64,000 nt of DNA from Oceanibacterium hippocampi (GTDB lineage: Bacteria > Pseudomonadota > Alphaproteobacteria > Sneathiellales > Sneathiellaceae), in assembly GCF_900172325.1 (NCBI RefSeq), contig NZ_FWFR01000001.1:1178001-1242000 (forward strand), in the 5' to 3' direction. The notes beneath the pieces were generated by a model, which was given only the letters and a program-made list of their open reading frames with translations, was not told the DNA's origin and ran no database searches. The position numbers and the translations under genes are program-made. The first letter of the stretch is position 1. Each line of letters opens with the position of its first letter. This document shows positions 8,653-18,767 of the stretch, piece by piece.

Positions 8653-8862
8653 TCATTCCTGTTCGTCCCGGTCGGTCACGGGCGGCGGCTCGCCGGGCGC
8701 TTCCTCGGTCGGGATCGCGTAGCGTCCGTCAAGCCAGCGGCCGAGGTCGAGATCCTTGCACCGGGGTGAACAGAAGGGCCGGTTGCCGGCCTCCGCCGGC
8801 TTTCCGCAGATCGGGCAGCGCGCCGGCTTTCTCGGTCCGCCGCCTTCAGGCATCGCGTTCAT
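8653..8862 (-). CDS. yacG: DNA gyrase inhibitor YacG
   Basis: This 69-residue zinc-ribbon protein has CPICGKP and [15 protein letters not shown], the four-cysteine zinc site and the conserved helix of YacG. E. coli YacG binds GyrB and blocks DNA binding by gyrase. It lies seven bases downstream of the RNase E/G gene, an arrangement common in Alphaproteobacteria, and is almost certainly the last gene of the infA-maf-RNase run. Confidence 0.92.
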   Translation of the reverse strand: MNAMPEGGGPRKPARCPICGKPAEAGNRPFCSPRCKDLDLGRWLDGRYAIPTEEAPGEPPPVTDRDEQE

Positions 8863-8868
8863 CGATCC

Positions 8869-10287
8869 TCATGTTTCCCAGTCGAGCCGTTCCTCGCCGC
8901 GGGCTAGCGTCGCGTCGGCGACGATTGCCAGCGGGCGGGCGATGGCGCGGGCGAGCGCCTCCGCATGTTTCTCCATATAGTGGGCCAGGGCCGGCGCGGC
9001 GACAAGACGGAGCTTTCCGCCAACCCGGTGACGGGCGTCGCGCAGAGCCTCCCGGGCCAGCTTCGAGGCGGCCGCCTCGAGCGACAGGCGCAGCCCGTCG
9101 GCCGCCGGTTCGAGCAACCGCTCGGCGAGGCTCGGCCCCTTACGGGCGCGGCTGAGCGCGACCAGCCCGAAGCGGTCCGGCTGTTCCAGCACGACTTCCG
9201 CCGGGTCGGCGCGGAAACCGGCCTCGAGCTTCGCCATGACCTGTTGCCAGTGGCGGCGGTCGCGCATGCCGACGAAATCGACGACAACGAGGCCGGCGAT
9301 ATTGCGAAGCCTTAGCGCACCGGGGATCGCCGCCGCGGCGCGCAGGTTGATCTCCAGCGCGGTGAGCTCGGCGTCGCTATTGCGGCCGCCCGGTCCGTTG
9401 ACGTCGATCGCCGTCAGCGCCGTGGTCGTCTCGATCACCAGGTCGCCGCCGCCGGGCAGTGCCAGGCGGGGTTCCAGCGCCTCCTCGATCGCCGCGTCGA
9501 CACCGTGTGCGAGGAACAGCGGCTCGCCGTCGCGATGCACCTGGAGGAGCGACAGGAGCGCCGGCCATTCGCGGGCGGCGAGCGCCCGGGCCTCGGCGAA
9601 GGCGGCATCGCCCTCGATGCGGATCGCTGCCAGCGTCGCCGGATCGGCGGCCCGCAGCGTCTGCAGGATCGGGTGCGGCGCGGCCGCCAGCAGGGTCGGG
9701 CCGCGGGCCGCGCGGACCTTCGCGGTGATCGCCTGCCAGCGCGCCAGGAGGCGGTCGAGGGCGGCGTCCAGTTCCGCCTCGTCGGCCTGGGCCGCGGCCG
9801 TCCGGATCGTCAGGCCGAGCCCGTCGCGGCGCGATGTCGTCGTTGCCGCCCAGGTCCGAAGGCGCGCCTTGGCGGCATCGTCGAGCCGCGCCGAGAGCGC
9901 CAGTTCGCGGGCCGCCGGGCGCAATACCAGGAGACGTTCGGTCAGTTCCGGGCGGGCGCTGACACGCGGCCCCTTGCCGCCATAGGCGGCGCGCTCGATC
10001 TCGACGACGAGCATCTCGCCTTCATGCAGCGGCGGCCCGGCATCGCCGTTCGCGCCCTTGCGGCGCGGCGCGTCGCGGAGCCGCATCAGCCCTTCGGCAT
10101 CGTCGCCGAGGGCAAGAAAGGCGGCCTGCAGGGAGGGCTCGATCCGGGTCACGCGGGCGAGATGCAGCGCCCCCACGGCAAGTTCGCCGCCGCCGGGCAT
10201 GATCTCGAACGAGACCGCGCGGCCCTTGACTAGGCTTGCGACCCGGGTCTCGAACGGACCCGCCTCGATCAGCAGTTCAGCGAGCAT
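8869..10287 (-). CDS. Ribonuclease E/G family endoribonuclease
   Basis: Starting at ATG 10287, which overlaps the end of maf by 11 bases, the protein has 472 residues, RNase G-like in length and without the long C-terminal scaffold of RNase E. The catalytic-domain signature is present as TAIDVNGPGGRNS and LVVVDFVGM, containing the two metal-binding aspartates. The N-terminal region should form the S1/5'-sensor part. It processes rRNA and mRNA 5' ends in the cytosol. Overlap with maf and closeness to yacG indicate one transcript. Confidence 0.9.
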   Translation of the reverse strand: MLAELLIEAGPFETRVASLVKGRAVSFEIMPGGGELAVGALHLARVTRIEPSLQAAFLALGDDAEGLMRLRDAPRRKGANGDAGPPLHEGEMLVVEIERAAYGGKGPRVSARPELTERLLVLRPAARELALSARLDDAAKARLRTWAATTTSRRDGLGLTIRTAAAQADEAELDAALDRLLARWQAITAKVRAARGPTLLAAAPHPILQTLRAADPATLAAIRIEGDAAFAEARALAAREWPALLSLLQVHRDGEPLFLAHGVDAAIEEALEPRLALPGGGDLVIETTTALTAIDVNGPGGRNSDAELTALEINLRAAAAIPGALRLRNIAGLVVVDFVGMRDRRHWQQVMAKLEAGFRADPAEVVLEQPDRFGLVALSRARKGPSLAERLLEPAADGLRLSLEAAASKLAREALRDARHRVGGKLRLVAAPALAHYMEKHAEALARAIARPLAIVADATLARGEERLDWET

Positions 10288-10921
10288 CGGCGGGAGCTGC
10301 CGCCTGCGCCTGCCAGAGCGGGTAGCCGAGCCCCGTGAGCAGACAGGCGGTTTCGTGAAGCGGCAATCCGACGACCGCGGAATAGGAGCCCTGGAGCGCC
10401 GAGACGAAGGCCGCCGCGAGACCCTGGATGGCATAGCCGCCGGCCTTGCCGTGCCATTCGCCGGAGGCGAGATAGCCGTCGATCTCGGCCCGGTCGAGGC
10501 GCTTGAAGGTGACCCGGCTGGCGACCACGCGGGTTGCCTCGCGGCCGTCCGGGGCGATCAGCGCGAGACCGGTGTAGACCCGGTGGGCGCGGCCCGACAG
10601 CAGGTTCAGGCAGTGCCGCGCCGAGGCCTCGTCCTCGGCCTTCGGCAGGATCCGCCGGCCGAGCGCCACAACGGTATCGGCGGCGAGCACGAAATGCCCC
10701 GCATGACGGGGGGCGACGGCCGCTGCCTTGCCGGATGCCAGCCGACCGGCGAGCAGGCGCGCGCTTTCGCCGGCGCGCGGCGTCTCGTCGATCTCGGCCG
10801 GATCGACGGCGGCGGGTTCCAGTCTGAGCTGTCTGAGAAGCTGGACGCGGCGCGGCGAGGCCGATGCAAGCGTCAGCGGCGGCGGCTCGAAGGGTTGGGA
10901 GATCCCCATGCCCGTGGCCAC
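10277..10921 (-). CDS. Maf-family nucleoside triphosphate pyrophosphatase
   Basis: The 214-residue product begins its fold with LTLASASPRR, the Maf signature, followed by DPAEIDETPRAGE and LAADTVVALGRRIL, the conserved acidic region. Maf/YhdE/YceF enzymes hydrolyse non-canonical or canonical NTPs to NMP and pyrophosphate and influence division. GTG at 10921 or ATG at 10909 are both possible starts. It follows infA by three bases. Confidence 0.92.
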   Translation of the reverse strand: MATGMGISQPFEPPPLTLASASPRRVQLLRQLRLEPAAVDPAEIDETPRAGESARLLAGRLASGKAAAVAPRHAGHFVLAADTVVALGRRILPKAEDEASARHCLNLLSGRAHRVYTGLALIAPDGREATRVVASRVTFKRLDRAEIDGYLASGEWHGKAGGYAIQGLAAAFVSALQGSYSAVVGLPLHETACLLTGLGYPLWQAQAAAPADAR

Positions 10922-10924
10922 GGC

Positions 10925-11143
10925 CTACTTGTGGCGGAAGGTGATCCGCCCCTTGGTCAGGTCATAGGGAGTCATTTCCACGGTGACCTTGTCGCCGGCC
11001 AGCACGCGGATCCGGTTCTTGCGCATCTTGCCGGACGTATGTGCCAGCACCTCATGCTCGTTTTCGAGTATCACGCGAAACATCGCGTTCGGCAGGACCT
11101 CAGTCACTGTGCCGGGAAATTCGAGAAGTTCTTCCTTCGCCAT
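10925..11143 (-). CDS. infA: Translation initiation factor IF-1
   Basis: The ATG at 11143 gives 72 residues starting [13 protein letters not shown], the normal IF-1 length; a 20-codon upstream extension in frame is not supported. The whole protein is an S1/OB fold ([34 protein letters not shown]). IF-1 blocks the ribosomal A site during initiation. It heads the maf/RNase E-G/yacG run. Confidence 0.97.
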   Translation of the reverse strand: MAKEELLEFPGTVTEVLPNAMFRVILENEHEVLAHTSGKMRKNRIRVLAGDKVTVEMTPYDLTKGRITFRHK

Positions 11144-11225
11144 AAACTCTTCCGTTCGGTTCGTTCGCGGAGGGAAAGATGCGCGAATAGCGGCAAAAAT
11201 CAAGCTATTTGCGGGATTGAGCCGT

Positions 11226-11666
11226 TCAGACGACCGGATTCGGGCCGCTGTCGAAGCGTTCGGTGATCCGTTTCATGAGCTGGTCGCGGACCTCGCGATA
11301 GGCCTGGAGACGGGTTTCCCGGCTGCCCTCGATGATCGACGGATCGAGGGTCGGCCAGTATTCGACGTCGCAGGCCATGGTGCGCGTCAGTTCGACCGCG
11401 GAATGTTGCGCCTCCGGCGACAGCGAGATGATCAGGTCGTAGGAAGTGTCCTCCAGGTCGTCGAAGGATTTCGACCTGTGGCGGCTGACATCGATGCCGA
11501 TCTCGTCCATCACCTGGATCACGAAGCCGTCGGTCGGGACCGGCCGAACGCCGGCCGAATCGACATAGACCTGCCGGCCGAACAGCATCTTCATGATTCC
11601 CTCGGCCATCGGCGAACGAACCGCATTCTGAGTGCAGGCGAACAGGACGCTGGCCGGCAGGGGCAT
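11226..11666 (-). CDS. Low-molecular-weight protein tyrosine phosphatase/arsenate reductase-like
   Basis: The product has 146 residues. The P-loop CTQNAVRS (C-x5-R) is at residues 11-18, followed by the strand and helix order of the LMW phosphatase fold. A general-acid Asp candidate is in YWPTLDPS. Family members dephosphorylate phosphotyrosine or reduce arsenate. Lack of arsenic-resistance neighbours and linkage to UPF0262 and hisD, as in other Alphaproteobacteria, favour a phosphatase role. The start is three bases from the end of UPF0262. Confidence 0.85.
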   Translation of the reverse strand: MPLPASVLFACTQNAVRSPMAEGIMKMLFGRQVYVDSAGVRPVPTDGFVIQVMDEIGIDVSRHRSKSFDDLEDTSYDLIISLSPEAQHSAVELTRTMACDVEYWPTLDPSIIEGSRETRLQAYREVRDQLMKRITERFDSGPNPVV

Positions 11667-11668
11667 AT

Positions 11669-12154
11669 TCAGGCCCGGATATGCAATACGCAGACGAGGG
11701 TGAAGAGGCGGCGCGCGGTGTCGAAGTCGAGCTCGACCTTTTCCGCCAGCAGCTCGCGAAGCATCTCCGAACCCTCGTTGTGCAGTCCGCGCCGGCCCAT
11801 GTCGATGGCCTCGATCTTCGACGGCGTCGCCGACTTGATGGCCTGGAAATAGCTTTCGCAGATCTTGAAGTAATCCTTCACGAGGCGCCGCATTGGCGTG
11901 ATCGGCAGGCCGACCCGGGCCAGTTCCGCATCGGCCTCGTCGCGGATGTCAAAGACCAGCCGGTTGTCCTCGATCGCGAGGCGGAGCCGGAACGGCCCGC
12001 CGTCGACGCCGATCGGGGCGAAATGGTTCTCCTCCAGCAGGTCGAACATCGCGACCTTGCGCTCATGCTCGACATCGGGGCTGCGGCGAATGACCCCGGC
12101 CTCGTCGAGCTTGACGTCGACGATGCGCGAGCGGGATTCGCCCGGCCCGCTCAC
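11669..12154 (-). CDS. UPF0262 family protein
   Basis: The GTG start at 12154 overlaps the hisD stop in a GTGA arrangement, giving 161 residues. The sequence is a recognisable UPF0262 member, with features such as [15 protein letters not shown] and [13 protein letters not shown]. The family is confined largely to Alphaproteobacteria and its biochemical role is unknown. Tight coupling to hisD and to the phosphatase gene is conserved in the class. Confidence 0.88.
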   Translation of the reverse strand: MSGPGESRSRIVDVKLDEAGVIRRSPDVEHERKVAMFDLLEENHFAPIGVDGGPFRLRLAIEDNRLVFDIRDEADAELARVGLPITPMRRLVKDYFKICESYFQAIKSATPSKIEAIDMGRRGLHNEGSEMLRELLAEKVELDFDTARRLFTLVCVLHIRA

Positions 12155-13461
12155 GCCGTCTTCTCCGCCGGCCGGTCGTTGAGCCGGATCGCGACCGAGC
12201 GGGCATGGGCGCCGAGGCCCTCGGCCTCGGCCAGCGCCACCGCCGCCGGGCCAATCGCCGCCAGGCTGGCCGGATCGCAACGCACGATCGAGGTCCGCTT
12301 CATGAAGTCGAGCACGGACAGGCCCGACGAGAAGCGGGCGCTGCGCGCGGTCGGCAGGACATGGTTCGAGCCGGCGACGTAATCGCCGATCGCCTCCGGC
12401 GTATGGCGGCCGAGGAAGATCGCGCCGGCGTGACGGATCCGCTCCGCCAGCGCCTCGCAATCGTCGACGGCGAGTTCCAGATGCTCGGGCGCGATACGGT
12501 CGACCAGGGCCGGTGCGTCCGCCAGGTCGTCGACCAGGATGATGGCGCCGTGCCGGGCGATGCTGTCGGCCGCGATCTCCCGCCGGGGCAGCATGGCCAG
12601 TTCGCGGGCGAGCGCCGCTTCGACCCGGTCGGCGAAGCCCGCGTCGTCGGTGATCAGGATCGATTGCGCGGCGCTGTCATGCTCGGCCTGCGACAGCAGG
12701 TCGACGGCGATCCAGGCCGGGTCGTTCTGCCCGTCGGCGACCACCAGGATCTCGCTCGGCCCGGCGATCATGTCGATGCCGACGGTGCCGAAGACCTGGC
12801 GCTTGGCGGCTGCCACCCAGGCATTGCCCGGGCCGACGATCTTGTCGACCGGGGCGATCGTCGCCGTGCCGTAGGCCAGCGCGGCCACCGCCTGGGCGCC
12901 GCCGATCCGGTAGATCTCGGTCGCACCGGCAAGCTGGGCTGCGGCGAGCACGAGCGGGTTGAGCCGGCCGTCCGGCGTCGGCACCACCATGACGACGCGC
13001 TCGACGCCGGCAATCCGCGCCGGGATCGCGTTCATCAGCACCGAGGAGGGATAGGCCGCCGTGCCGCCCGGCACGTAGATGCCGGCCGCCGCGACCGCCG
13101 ACCAGCGCTGGCCGAGGGAGACCCCGTCCGCGTCGACGAAGCGGAAATCCTGCGGCAGCTGGCGGCTGTGATAGGCCTCGATCCGTTCCGCCGCGCGGGC
13201 CAGCGCGTCGCGCTGCGCGGCCGGCACGCGGGCCGCCGCCTCGGCGATCTCGTCGGCGCCGATGGCCAGCGTCCCGGCCGTCACGTCAAGCCGGTCGAAG
13301 CGTTTTGTGTAGTCGATCAGCGCCGCGTCGCCGCGCTCCCTGACGGCGGCGAGAATGCCCCGCACCGTCTGGTCGACATCCTCCGCGCTTTCCCGCTTCT
13401 CGCCGAGAAGCGCGGCGAAATCGGCCTCGAAACCGGGACGGCCGGCATGCAGCCTACGCAT
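12151..13461 (-). CDS. hisD: Histidinol dehydrogenase
   Basis: The product has 436 residues, the usual length. It carries the HisD signature region [21 protein letters not shown] and the metal/catalytic histidines in [10 protein letters not shown] and APEHLEL. The enzyme oxidises L-histidinol to histidine in two NAD-dependent steps, the last of histidine synthesis. It overlaps hisG by eight bases upstream and UPF0262 by four downstream, so the genes are translationally coupled. Confidence 0.97.
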   Translation of the reverse strand: MRRLHAGRPGFEADFAALLGEKRESAEDVDQTVRGILAAVRERGDAALIDYTKRFDRLDVTAGTLAIGADEIAEAAARVPAAQRDALARAAERIEAYHSRQLPQDFRFVDADGVSLGQRWSAVAAAGIYVPGGTAAYPSSVLMNAIPARIAGVERVVMVVPTPDGRLNPLVLAAAQLAGATEIYRIGGAQAVAALAYGTATIAPVDKIVGPGNAWVAAAKRQVFGTVGIDMIAGPSEILVVADGQNDPAWIAVDLLSQAEHDSAAQSILITDDAGFADRVEAALARELAMLPRREIAADSIARHGAIILVDDLADAPALVDRIAPEHLELAVDDCEALAERIRHAGAIFLGRHTPEAIGDYVAGSNHVLPTARSARFSSGLSVLDFMKRTSIVRCDPASLAAIGPAAVALAEAEGLGAHARSVAIRLNDRPAEKTA

Positions 13462-14167
13462 CGCCGATGACCTCCCGGAAACGTTCCAGCCAGCCGCCGA
13501 GCTGCTCCGGCCGGGTCTTCAGGGCCGCCCGGTTGACGATCAGCCGCGAGGTCACGTCGGCGATCTCCTCGACCTCGACCAGGCCGTTCGCCTTCAGCGT
13601 CGCGCCGCTCGACACCAGGTCGACGATGCGCCGGCAGAGCCCGAGGCTCGGCGCCAGCTCCATCGCGCCGTTCAGCTTGATGCATTCGGCCTGCACGCCG
13701 CGCGCCTCGAAATGGCGGCGCGTGATCGCCGGATACTTGGTGGCAACGCGGATATGGCTCCAGCGCCGGGGATCGTCGGAGCGGCTGAGCGAGGCCGGCT
13801 CCGCCACCACCAGCCGGCAATGGCCGATCCCGAGATCGAGCGGCGCGTAGAGTTCCGGATAGTCGAATTCCATCAGCACGTCGTTCCCGGCGACGCCGAG
13901 CTGGGCGGCGCCGAAAGCGACGAAGGTCGCGACATCGAACGAGCGGACGCGGATGATCGAAATGCCCGGATGGTTGGTGTCGAACTTGAGCTTGCGGGAT
14001 TCCGGGTCGTCGAAGGCCGGCTCGGGCTCGATCCCGACGGCCCGGACGATCGGCATCACCTCCTTCAGGATGCGGCCCTTGGGGAGCGCGATGACGATCC
14101 GGTCGTCGCGATCCATGCCGGCCTCGGCGCCGCTGGCCGGCGCCCCGGCGTCGCGTGGTCGATCCAT
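13454..14167 (-). CDS. hisG: ATP phosphoribosyltransferase, short form
   Basis: From ATG 14167 the protein has 237 residues; an alternative ATG at 14116 would remove a poorly conserved 17-residue leader. Hallmarks are [12 protein letters not shown] near the N-terminus and the phosphate-binding stretch near [20 protein letters not shown]. The length shows the short HisG form, which needs the regulatory subunit HisZ for activity; hisZ is not in this window. It catalyses the first committed step of histidine synthesis. Confidence 0.95.
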   Translation of the reverse strand: MDRPRDAGAPASGAEAGMDRDDRIVIALPKGRILKEVMPIVRAVGIEPEPAFDDPESRKLKFDTNHPGISIIRVRSFDVATFVAFGAAQLGVAGNDVLMEFDYPELYAPLDLGIGHCRLVVAEPASLSRSDDPRRWSHIRVATKYPAITRRHFEARGVQAECIKLNGAMELAPSLGLCRRIVDLVSSGATLKANGLVEVEEIADVTSRLIVNRAALKTRPEQLGGWLERFREVIGDA

Positions 14168-14172
14168 CTTCG

Positions 14173-14643
14173 TTACTCCGCCTTCAGGCCGTGATCGGGT
14201 TTGCGCGGCGTCGTCCAGGGCTTGCCCCGGTCGCTCAGTACCGCCTCGATACATTCCACGTCGAGCCGGACCAGCGCCCCGCCGGCGAAGACCAGCGTCA
14301 CCTGCGCCGCCGGCGCGGTGGTCTGCTCGACGGCGATGGTCAGTAATTCCAGCACCGGTTCGGCCCCGCCGGGGGCGAAACCCTGGCGGCTGACCGAAAG
14401 CACGCCGTCGATGACAAGGCCGGACTGGATTCGTTCGAACATCGTCTTTGGCCGCCGGGCGCCGCGAACGGTCTCCCAGCGGAAACGGTTGAACAGGACC
14501 GCGAAGCGCCGTTCGCCCCGTCGCCAGGTCATGGCGTCGGGACGCGTCACCGCGCTTTCAAGCGCGGAGGCGACGATCGTGAGGTCGTCGGCGTCCTGCG
14601 CCATCAGCCGGAGCGGCGTGCCCTGGTCTTTCTCGTTCGCCAT
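14173..14643 (-). CDS. DUF2948 family protein
   Basis: The ATG at 14643 gives 156 residues. The pattern [21 protein letters not shown] and [11 protein letters not shown] identifies DUF2948, a family of unknown function found next to murA and hisG in Alphaproteobacteria. No signal peptide or membrane segment is present. It sits six bases upstream of hisG and 38 downstream of murA on the same strand. Confidence 0.85.
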   Translation of the reverse strand: MANEKDQGTPLRLMAQDADDLTIVASALESAVTRPDAMTWRRGERRFAVLFNRFRWETVRGARRPKTMFERIQSGLVIDGVLSVSRQGFAPGGAEPVLELLTIAVEQTTAPAAQVTLVFAGGALVRLDVECIEAVLSDRGKPWTTPRKPDHGLKAE

Positions 14644-14680
14644 GCCTCGTCCCCGATCGGCCGGACCCGCGGTCCGGCGC

Positions 14681-15958
14681 CTATTCCCGCAGCCGCTCGA
14701 TCTGCGCGCCGCATCTGGCCAGCTTCTCTTCCAGCCGTTCGTATCCGCGGTCAAGATGATAGACGCGATTGACGATCGTTTCGCCCTTCGCGGCGAGTGC
14801 CGCCAGAACAAGGCAGACGGAGGCGCGCAGATCGGTCGCCATGACCGGCGCGCCGGTCAGGCACGGCACGCCGCGCACCAGCGCCGAGGCGCCGTGCACG
14901 GTGATATTGGCGCCCATCCGCGTCAGTTCCGGTACATGCATGAAACGATTCTCGAAAATCGTCTCGGTGATCATCGCCGCCCCTTCCGCAGTGCACATCA
15001 GCGCCATCGTCTGCGCCTGCATATCGGTCGGGAAGCCCGGAAAGGGAAGGGTCATCACGTCGACGCCCCGGACCGGACCGTTCTGGCGCGCCACCGTCAG
15101 GTCGCCGCCGTCGCCGGTCATCTCGACGCGAGCCTCGTGCAGGATATCGGCGAGCGCGCCGACCAGTTCCAGGTCGGTCCCCTCGAGAACCAGCCGGCCG
15201 CCGGTGATCGCCGCCGCGATCGCGTAGGTGCCGGTCTCGATGCGGTCGGGCAGGACGCGGTGATTTGCGCCGTGCAGGCTGTCCCGGCCCTCGATCACCA
15301 GCCGTTCGGTGCCGGCCCCGTCGATCGACGCGCCCATGGCATTCAGGCAGCGCGCCAGGTCGGCGATCTCCGGCTCGCGGGCGGCGTTGTCGATCACCGT
15401 CGTGCCCCGCGCCAGGGCGGCGGCCATCATGAGGTTCTCGGTGGCGCCGACCGAGACCATCGGCATCAGGATCTTCGCGCCCCGTAGACCGTCGGGGGCG
15501 GTGCCGTTGACATAGCCGCCGGCGATCTCGAAGGCCGCGCCCATCTGCTCCAGCCCCTCCAGATGGAGGTTGATCGGCCGCGTGCCGATCGCACAGCCGC
15601 CGGGCAGCGAGACCCGGGCCCGGCCCTCGCGGGCAAGCAGCGGGCCGAGGACGAGCGCCGAAGCACGCATCTTGCGGACCAGGTCGTAGGGCGCCTCGGT
15701 CGAGGTGATGGTCGCCGCGCGCAGCGTGAGAACGCGCCCGCCCGCCCCGTCGCCCTCGTCCATCGCGGTCTCGACGCCGAGCCCGTTCAGCAGGCTCGCC
15801 AGTGTCCGGATGTCGGCGACGCCCGGCATGTTGCCGAGTGTCAGGGTGTCTTCCGTGAGCAGGGCCGCGCACATCAGCGGCAGCGCCGCGTTCTTAGCGC
15901 CGCCGATCCTGATCCGGCCTTCCAGCGGCGTGCCGCCGACGATTCTGATTCGGTCCAT
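14681..15958 (-). CDS. murA: UDP-N-acetylglucosamine 1-carboxyvinyltransferase
   Basis: The product has 425 residues. The catalytic cysteine lies in [12 protein letters not shown] (Cys122), the position that reacts with fosfomycin. The first residues [20 protein letters not shown] are the standard MurA start. It transfers enolpyruvate from PEP to UDP-GlcNAc, the first committed step of peptidoglycan synthesis. It heads the run murA, DUF2948, hisG, hisD, UPF0262, phosphatase. Confidence 0.97.
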   Translation of the reverse strand: MDRIRIVGGTPLEGRIRIGGAKNAALPLMCAALLTEDTLTLGNMPGVADIRTLASLLNGLGVETAMDEGDGAGGRVLTLRAATITSTEAPYDLVRKMRASALVLGPLLAREGRARVSLPGGCAIGTRPINLHLEGLEQMGAAFEIAGGYVNGTAPDGLRGAKILMPMVSVGATENLMMAAALARGTTVIDNAAREPEIADLARCLNAMGASIDGAGTERLVIEGRDSLHGANHRVLPDRIETGTYAIAAAITGGRLVLEGTDLELVGALADILHEARVEMTGDGGDLTVARQNGPVRGVDVMTLPFPGFPTDMQAQTMALMCTAEGAAMITETIFENRFMHVPELTRMGANITVHGASALVRGVPCLTGAPVMATDLRASVCLVLAALAAKGETIVNRVYHLDRGYERLEEKLARCGAQIERLRE

Positions 15959-16090
15959 GAGTTCCGTTCCGTGACTGGCGCGGGCGTGAACCTGACGGGA
16001 TTCCCGCCCGGCCGCGCCCGCTTTTATCGCAATCCGGTGGCCTTGAAAACCGCTGCCCGGTCCGGATCGCCGGACGGGACGGCGGTTGCC

Positions 16091-16279
16091 TCAGCCCCGG
16101 TCCTCGGGCTCGGGTGGACGATTCTTGATGACGGGGGCCGGCGCCGTGCCGCGTGCGCGGGCCTGTGCCTTGCGGCGATGCAGGTTGTCGCGCAGCTTCT
16201 CAGCCAGCCGGGACTCCCGGTCTGGGTCGCGACCATGGCCCTGGCCCCGGCCCGGATTGTTGCGGTCTTTAGCCGTCAT
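16091..16279 (-). CDS. Small basic conserved hypothetical protein
   Basis: The 62-residue product is highly charged, with a helix-like core ESRLAEKLRDNLHRRKAQARARG. Similar short Lys/Arg-rich proteins sit near murA in other Alphaproteobacteria, which is why I treat it as real. No function can be assigned. It lies upstream of murA on the same strand, 132 bases away. Confidence 0.6.
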   Translation of the reverse strand: MTAKDRNNPGRGQGHGRDPDRESRLAEKLRDNLHRRKAQARARGTAPAPVIKNRPPEPEDRG

Positions 16280-16355
16280 CGTGGAGGCGGAGCCCCTTTC
16301 GGTTTCGTCACCCGCCGCCAGTCAAGCGCGGGTCCTGGGCGTCCAGGCGGCGGGA

Positions 16356-18224
16356 TTATGGCCGATCGGGGGCAATCGCGGAAGCCCGGGCGCCGATCCG
16401 GGCCGGGCGCGACGCGGCCGGCATCTCGAGGTCCGAGGCGAGCCCTTCCAGAATGTCGACCAGCGCCTCGATCACCGCCGGGTCGGCGATTTCCGGGGCC
16501 GGCATCCGGGTGCCGGGTATCGTGCCCGCCGGGTCGGCGATATAGCGGGTGAGCGCCTCGCGCGTCCAGCGCCGGCCGTCGCCGGCGAGTGCCGGCGAAT
16601 AGTCCGCGTAGCCGCCGCTTCCGGCCCGGGCCCCGGCGATCCGCGCCAGCGACGGCGCGTCCCGGTCGTCGCCGGGGGTCAGCGAATGGCATTCGACACA
16701 GCCTTCGATGGCCTGTCGGAGGGCCGCCGCCGGGCCGCCCTCGGCGGCGAGCCGTTCGAGCCGGGCCTCGACATAGGCCATGCCGGTGCCGCCGGCGGTC
16801 GGCGTGATCACGATGACCTGCTGATGGTCGGTCCAGAGCAGCAGGCGGCCGTCCGGATGCTGCAGCACGTGCCGGATGTGCTCGCCGATGCGAATTTCCT
16901 CGGCGAAGATCACCCGGTCTTCGGCGACGCGGATCCGGAACAGGCTCTCGGCGCGCAGGCTGGCGACCAGCAGATCGCCGTCCCATGCCGGATGAAAGCC
17001 TTCGATCCGGGCCAGCCCCGAGGGTGCGATCGCCGGCAGCCAGGCCAGCATCGGCCGTCGATGGCGGTCGTGGCGTCCCGGGCTGAGGGCCGTCGGCAGC
17101 GGCTGGGCGCTGTAAAGCGTGCTGTAGCTTTCCGTCGGCCAGCCGTAGTTGCCGCCCTCGACTTCGAGATTGAGCTCGTCGCCGGCCCGCATGCCATGTT
17201 CGACCGTCCAGACCCGCCCGGCCCGGTCGAGCGCGATCCCCTGCATGTTGCGATGGCCGCGGCTGATCTGCCGTCCGCGCCCGGTCGCGAGGTCGATGGC
17301 GATGACCTTGCCGTAATCGGCGTCCGGGTCCTGGGCGACCGGCGGCCGGCCCGCCGGGTCGGCGCCCGGGATCGTCAGCGGTCCGTAGCTGCCGTCCCAG
17401 CCATAATCGCCGCTCGCCAGATAGAGCGTGCCGGCGCCCGGGCCCGGCTCGGCATGGACCATCCGGCCGCCGGCAAGATGGCCCTCGATCGGCCGCCATG
17501 TCGATTTGAGCGGCAGGCAGGGCCGGGTGCTGAAGACCTCGGTCCAGTCGCCGGGCCCGGCCCGGACCGCGCGGATGTCGTCATCGGGCACGGCGAGCCG
17601 GGCGATCGTCGTCGTGTAGCAGGCGGCGGAGGCGTCGTAGCGCGTGAAGGAAACGAACAGGGCGCGCGCGCCGGGCGGCCCAACGGCGAGCAGGTCGTTG
17701 TAGCGGAAATAGCCGAGCGTCCGGGGCGGCAGGCGCACCGCCGGCCCGGTAACCGCGGCGGCGAAGGCCGCGTAGCCGTTCGGCGGCGCGGCGATATCGA
17801 GCGCGGCAACATCAAGCGTCGGGTCGACGGCGTAGAACCGGCCCTCGTGCGTCATCGCCAGGATATCGGCGCCCCAGGCGGCGAGCGCGCCGCCGGCGCC
17901 CGGCCGGTCGGGGCGCGGGATCGTCACCACCCGCCCGGCAAGCGGCGTGAAGATCGTCTCGTAGCTGCGCTCGCCCGCGATTCGCTCGTCGCGACCGAAG
18001 CCCGCGGCCGCGCCGGAAACATGGCTCGTGGTCGGATCGGTCGGCAGGGTGGCGACGAACATGCGGTGCCAGCCCTGGGCAACGGTCTTGCCGGCATTGT
18101 CGGCGAGGGTGAGCAGCGGCGCGTCGTAGAGCGCGATGACATAGGCGCCGACGAAGCCGGCGAGGGCGGCAAAGCCGATTGCAACCGCGATCGCTGCGAT
18201 CCTGCCAATCCTCACGCGCGCCAC
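16356..18224 (-). CDS. Membrane-anchored PQQ-type sugar dehydrogenase (YliI/GDH-B-like) with cytochrome c tail
   Basis: The product has 622 residues. An N-terminal hydrophobic helix (about residues 8-32) anchors it or acts as an uncleaved signal. The middle is a six-bladed propeller of the glucose/sorbosone dehydrogenase family, with LYLASGDYGWDGSYG and WTVEHGMRAGDELNLEVEGG. The C-terminal about 120 residues contain CVECH at 509-513 and a downstream Met (TRMPAPE), the pattern of a class I cytochrome c. The protein would oxidise an aldose in the periplasm and pass electrons through its own heme. The substrate is unknown. Confidence 0.82.
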   Translation of the reverse strand: MARVRIGRIAAIAVAIGFAALAGFVGAYVIALYDAPLLTLADNAGKTVAQGWHRMFVATLPTDPTTSHVSGAAAGFGRDERIAGERSYETIFTPLAGRVVTIPRPDRPGAGGALAAWGADILAMTHEGRFYAVDPTLDVAALDIAAPPNGYAAFAAAVTGPAVRLPPRTLGYFRYNDLLAVGPPGARALFVSFTRYDASAACYTTTIARLAVPDDDIRAVRAGPGDWTEVFSTRPCLPLKSTWRPIEGHLAGGRMVHAEPGPGAGTLYLASGDYGWDGSYGPLTIPGADPAGRPPVAQDPDADYGKVIAIDLATGRGRQISRGHRNMQGIALDRAGRVWTVEHGMRAGDELNLEVEGGNYGWPTESYSTLYSAQPLPTALSPGRHDRHRRPMLAWLPAIAPSGLARIEGFHPAWDGDLLVASLRAESLFRIRVAEDRVIFAEEIRIGEHIRHVLQHPDGRLLLWTDHQQVIVITPTAGGTGMAYVEARLERLAAEGGPAAALRQAIEGCVECHSLTPGDDRDAPSLARIAGARAGSGGYADYSPALAGDGRRWTREALTRYIADPAGTIPGTRMPAPEIADPAVIEALVDILEGLASDLEMPAASRPARIGARASAIAPDRP

Positions 18225-18394
18225 GACATCCCCCGCCTGCGGTGGCCGTCAGTCGATCATCCTACGCCGCGACCCGGTTCCGGAACAGGGTCTTGCGCCG
18301 GCGGCGGCAGCGGTCGTTCGCGGGGGCGCCGCCATGGCGCTTGACAGGCGGTGCGGTTCAAGGGTATTCGCCGGGCACCCATGGAAGCCGGCAA

Positions 18395-18469
18395 GCCGCA
18401 GTAGCTCAGGGGTAGAGCACACCCTTGGTAAGGGTGGGGCCGGGAGTTCGAATCTCCCCTGCGGCACCA
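18395..18469 (+). tRNA. tRNA-Thr (anticodon GGT)
   Basis: The 75-nt gene with encoded CCA has acceptor GCCGCAG pairing with CTGCGGC. The D arm is AGCTCAGGGGTAGAGC, the anticodon loop is TTGGTAA between ACCCT/GGGT arms, and the T arm is GGGAG-TTCGAAT-CTCCC. Anticodon GGT reads ACC/ACU. No integrase or prophage is attached to it in this window. Confidence 0.96.
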
Positions 18470-18767
18470 GCCTGGCCTTCGCCGGCTATCGCCCCCCGGC
18501 CGGCGACCAGCTCCAGCGACTCTCCGTTTCCAGAGACTTCCGATCTTTCGCGAGCGTGACATCCGGCTCGAACGCGCCTTTGCGTGAAGCGTGGCGCCCG
18601 CGTGGGTTGTTTTCTTCGGTCGCGCCTTTCCACGGCGAAGGGTTGCGGGGGACTGATACACGCTGTGCCCGCGAAGAATCCGCATCATAAACTGCGTATT
18701 GTTCAACGGAGAATTGTGTGTACTATTTTCTTACAACCAAGAGAAAAAAAGGATGATGGAGGGGGTT

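Noticed and set aside
16086-18344. A 752-codon plus-strand frame opposite the sugar dehydrogenase
   Set aside because: A shadow of the PQQ dehydrogenase gene; no domain is recognisable and the minus frame has intact catalytic and heme motifs.
18395-18469. tRNA-Thr as a phage attachment site
   Set aside because: The adjacent genes on the right are a methyltransferase and a cold-shock gene with no integrase, and no duplicated tRNA 3' end is seen.
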